A DNA stretch of 64,000 nt from Saccharothrix sp. ALI-22-I (GTDB taxonomy: Bacteria; Actinomycetota; Actinomycetes; Mycobacteriales; Pseudonocardiaceae). Below the pieces are notes generated by a model that saw only the letters and a list, made by a program, of their open reading frames with translations, had not been told where the DNA came from and made no database searches. Position numbers and translations under genes: made by a program. Below, piece after piece: positions 62,141 to 64,000 of the stretch (position 1 is its first letter; every line of letters starts with the position of its first letter). Location: contig NZ_MTQP01000047.1 of NCBI RefSeq assembly GCF_001984175.1, positions 62,001 to 126,000 on the forward strand. The letters run 5' to 3'.

Positions 62141-62509
62141 TCAAGAACGAGCGTCATAGCTCTCGCGGGCCGCAAGGACCTCTTCGGCGTGCTCCTCGGC
62201 CCAGCGGCTCAGCGCCTCCAAGGGCGTGTGCAGCGTGCGGCCCAGCGCGGTCAACTCGTACTCGACCCTTCGCGGCACCTCGGCGTACACGTGCCGCACG
62301 ACGAGACCGTCGCGCTCCAGATCCCGCAACGTCTCGGTGAGGACCTTGGCGCTGACCCCCTCCACGAGGGTGCGCAGGTCACCGAAGCGCATCGCGCCGG
62401 GACCGAGCGCGATCAGGGCCATCGCCGTCCACTTGTTGTCCATCCGAGCCAGTGACGTGCGGGACGGCCAGGTCGCCGTGTTCACATTCCACTCAAGATA
62501 CTGTGACAT
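62141..62509 (-). CDS. HxlR-family regulator 2
   Basis: A 122-residue paralogue of HxlR 1, MSQYLEWNVNTATWPSRTSL, with the same ending (EEVLAARESYDARS). ATG at 62509 is preferred by alignment; 62518 is possible. The Cys of the HxlR CPxR stretch is replaced by Trp (TATWPSR), so a redox switch through this Cys is excluded here. DNA-binding residues are otherwise kept (MRFGDLRTLVEGVSAKVLTE, TLRDLERDGLVVRHVYAEVP). It is divergent from the NTF2-like gene at 62605; the 95-bp gap carries operator site 3. Confidence 0.9.
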   Translation of the reverse strand: MSQYLEWNVNTATWPSRTSLARMDNKWTAMALIALGPGAMRFGDLRTLVEGVSAKVLTETLRDLERDGLVVRHVYAEVPRRVEYELTALGRTLHTPLEALSRWAEEHAEEVLAARESYDARS

Positions 62510-62529
62510 GGGCCACATCCGCTCATTGG

Positions 62530-62543
62530 TTACGTTGAGGTGA
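62530..62543. promoter_or_regulatory. Palindromic HxlR-type operator, site 3
   Basis: TTACGTTGAGGTGA lies in the divergent gap between HxlR 2 and NTF2-like 2, 20 bases from the HxlR start. It is one base different from the inverted site 2. Confidence 0.6.
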
Positions 62544-62604
62544 CCGTCCGTCGACGACGACCATGGCGCTGTCATACGTCGGGCCTCACGAAGGAGTGGC
62601 CACA

Positions 62605-62997
62605 GTGGACACTACGCGCGCCCTTGCCCGCAAGTACGTCGACGCGCTGTCCGCCAAGGACTTCGCCACCGCCGGTGCCCTGTTCACCGACGACGCAGTG
62701 TGGCACCAGCCCGGCAACAACCGGCTCTCCGGCACCGACCACGACCGCACCGAAGTCGACCAGGTCATCGACGCCACCACGATCATCAACGAAGGTACCT
62801 TCGAACTCGCGGTCACCGGCGCCCCCATGGTCAACGGCACGATGGTCGCCATTCCTGTGCACTTCTCGGCACAGCGCGACGGCACCAAGCTCGCACAGGG
62901 CGGCATCGACGTCCTACGGATCGAGGGCGACCGGATCGTCGAGGTCTGGTTGTTCTCCACCGCCCAAGACGCCGAGGACGCCTTCTGGGGGCACTGA
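62605..62997 (+). CDS. NTF2-like (SnoaL-fold) protein 2
   Basis: A 130-residue protein. The GTG at 62605 (MDTTRALARKYVDALSAKDF) is chosen over an ATG at 62563 because AAGGAG lies seven bases before it and the start aligns with the paralogue at 61644. Core segments are ALFTDDAVWHQPGNNRLSGT, GTFELAVTGAPMVNGTMVAI, PVHFSAQRDGTKLAQGGIDV and RIEGDRIVEVWLFSTAQDAE. Divergent from HxlR 2. The second SOD copy begins 118 bases downstream on the same strand. Confidence 0.88.
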   Translation: MDTTRALARKYVDALSAKDFATAGALFTDDAVWHQPGNNRLSGTDHDRTEVDQVIDATTIINEGTFELAVTGAPMVNGTMVAIPVHFSAQRDGTKLAQGGIDVLRIEGDRIVEVWLFSTAQDAEDAFWGH

Positions 62998-63115
62998 CTG
63001 GGACAAGGCCGGGACGGTTCGCCCCGGCGTCGCCTCGCCGAGGCCTCGCTCGCACGCGGCATTCGACTACTGTCCACTTGAGACACTGAGTTCACGCGAG
63101 AAACGCAAGGAGAGC

Positions 63116-64000
63116 ATGCGCACGACGGCGACAGTCCTCATGGGAGCTGTCCTGCTCGCAGGCAGCCTCACCGCCTGCTCTTCCGGCAACGCCACGAGCC
63201 CGGCGCCTGCCACCACCGCCGACACCTCGGTGCCGGGCAGCCCGGTCGCCGAACCCGCGGCATCCGGCGACCAACCCGCGGCCATCACCTACAACACGCA
63301 GCGAGTCCCGGTCGGCGCACAACTGGCCACCTCGGCCACCGTGGCGGACAGCCGGACCGCGGTGACTCTGACGGTCACCGGCCTGCCGCCGAAACCGCGT
63401 ACGGGGCGCACGTGCACACCAAGGTCTGCGGCGCCAAGCCCGCGGACGCGGGTCCGCACTACCAGAACGAGAAGGATCCGGTGTCGCCGTCGGTCGATCC
63501 GAAGTACGCGAGCCCGGACAACGAGATCTGGCTGGACTTCACCACCGACGACAAGGGGTCGGCGACCTCGTCGGCGACCGTGGACTGGCAGTTCCGCAAG
63601 GGCGACGCGAACGCGATCGTCCTGCACGACACGCACACGCACACCGAGCCGGGGAAGGCGGGCACCGCGGGTGACCGGCTGGCCTTCGGCGACGTGTTCG
63701 TCACCCGCACGGCCGGAAACGTGCTGTCGGACCCCACCGTCGGCACGATCGAGTACGGCATCGTGGCGCTGAACACGCCGCTGATCATGGTGCTCGGCCA
63801 TCAGAACTGCGGCGCGGTCAAGGCTGCTGTGGACGCCATGAAGGACCCGAGCAAGACGCCGCCCGGCGCGCTGGGTGCACTGGTGTCCGCACTCGTGCCC
63901 GCCGCGCGCGAGGTCAAGGACCGCGGTGACGACATCTACGCGGCCGCGCTCGAGGCGCACATCCGCAACACCGTCGCGACCCTCGATGCCAACCCGGTCG
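63116..64000 (+). pseudogene. Cu/Zn-SOD-like lipoprotein (copy 2), frameshifted and fused to beta-carbonic anhydrase (runs off window)
   Basis: ATG at 63116 gives MRTTATVLMGAVLLAGSLTA and the same lipoprotein and SOD start as copy 1. At 63392 one A of an AAAA run is missing (GAAACC versus GAAAACC), which shifts the frame. In the corrected frame the SOD continues AHVHTKVCGAKPADAGPHYQ to GTAGDRLA. At about 63682 it then turns directly, in frame, into beta-carbonic anhydrase: FGDVFVTRTAGNVLSDPTVG, TIEYGIVALNTPLIMVLGHQ, NCGAVKAAVDAM. The HxxC zinc ligands are present, but the CxDxR site of the missing N-terminus is not. The ORF continues past the window. Confidence 0.75.

Overview
The window reads as high-GC actinomycete chromosome, most like a Pseudonocardiaceae genome (Saccharothrix/Lentzea/Actinosynnema type) or a close Streptomyces-like relative. 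Pointers are strong G/C third-position bias, GTG starts, four-base overlaps between operon genes, an actinobacterial gas-vesicle cluster, a blaL/blaA/blaB-type beta-lactamase locus, and many IS481, IS1182, IS110, IS3 and IS630 remnants. The placement is inference. I saw no rRNA, tRNA or CRISPR. The region is plastic: intact operons alternate with truncated or frameshifted genes, and many lesions are single-base deletions in short homopolymers. Some could be assembly errors, but missing gene parts, nested IS ends and degraded copies beside intact paralogues show that real decay has occurred.

Layout. 1-3.0 kb: a very long secreted NHL-repeat protein that runs off the left edge. 3.2-5.4 kb: IS481-like deletion derivatives, a small hypothetical gene and the 3' end of an RHS toxin gene. 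5.4-9.0 kb: a two-gene ABC exporter. 9.5-13.6 kb: nested IS remnants, the LPXTG tail of a wall-anchored protein, a broken GH30 glucuronoxylanase, a Cu/Zn-SOD-like lipoprotein, and IS110 and IS3 pieces. 13.7-15.1 kb: a ferric-reductase-type membrane flavoprotein. 15.3-17.3 kb: LacI and amidohydrolase stubs, an AbrB-like gene and a broken tyrosine recombinase that abuts a LysR fragment.

17.2-38.1 kb is the centre of interest, a catabolic island. Its left arm holds broken copies of a tartrate/D-malate dehydrogenase and an FAD oxidase, followed by an intact four-carbon acid-sugar module: DUF1537 kinase, TIM-barrel class II aldolase, Asp/Glu-racemase-family protein and OtnI-like isomerase. Its right arm, mostly on the minus strand, has a cupin protein, three FAD amine oxidases, a succinate-semialdehyde-type dehydrogenase, a PotABCD-type importer, an L-2-haloacid-dehalogenase-like HAD protein, an intact tartrate/D-malate dehydrogenase and its LysR regulator. 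The broken and intact dehydrogenase copies share about 417 bp that I read as identical, in inverted orientation, while their 5' halves differ. This points to gene conversion. The simplest reading is import of a polyamine or N-methyl-amine-like compound, oxidative deamination to an aldehyde, then oxidation to a dicarboxylate or hydroxy acid, beside an acid-sugar branch.

38.2-47 kb is a graveyard: an IS630 remnant, an anti-sigma-type ATPase, a broken class I synthetase-like/ASCH gene with an ATPase fragment, a broken phosphotransferase, a phage terminase fragment, a low-GC membrane protein, a GyrI-like protein and a broken TPR protein. 47.2-51.2 kb: beta-lactamase with its LysR regulator and cytoplasmic serine-hydrolase partner, a Tat-exported metallo-beta-lactamase-fold protein and a small membrane protein. 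51.2-51.9 kb: a P-type ATPase fragment cut by an IS481 remnant. 52.0-55.0 kb: a compact seven-gene gas-vesicle operon. 55.7-57.5 kb: a divergent NmrA/AraC pair. 57.6-60.2 kb: a class II UvrA-like protein. 60.3-63.0 kb: two paralogous HxlR + NTF2-like pairs that appear to share a palindromic operator, with a GH43 remnant between them. 63.1-64 kb: a second SOD copy, frameshifted and then fused in the corrected frame to a beta-carbonic anhydrase that runs off the right edge.
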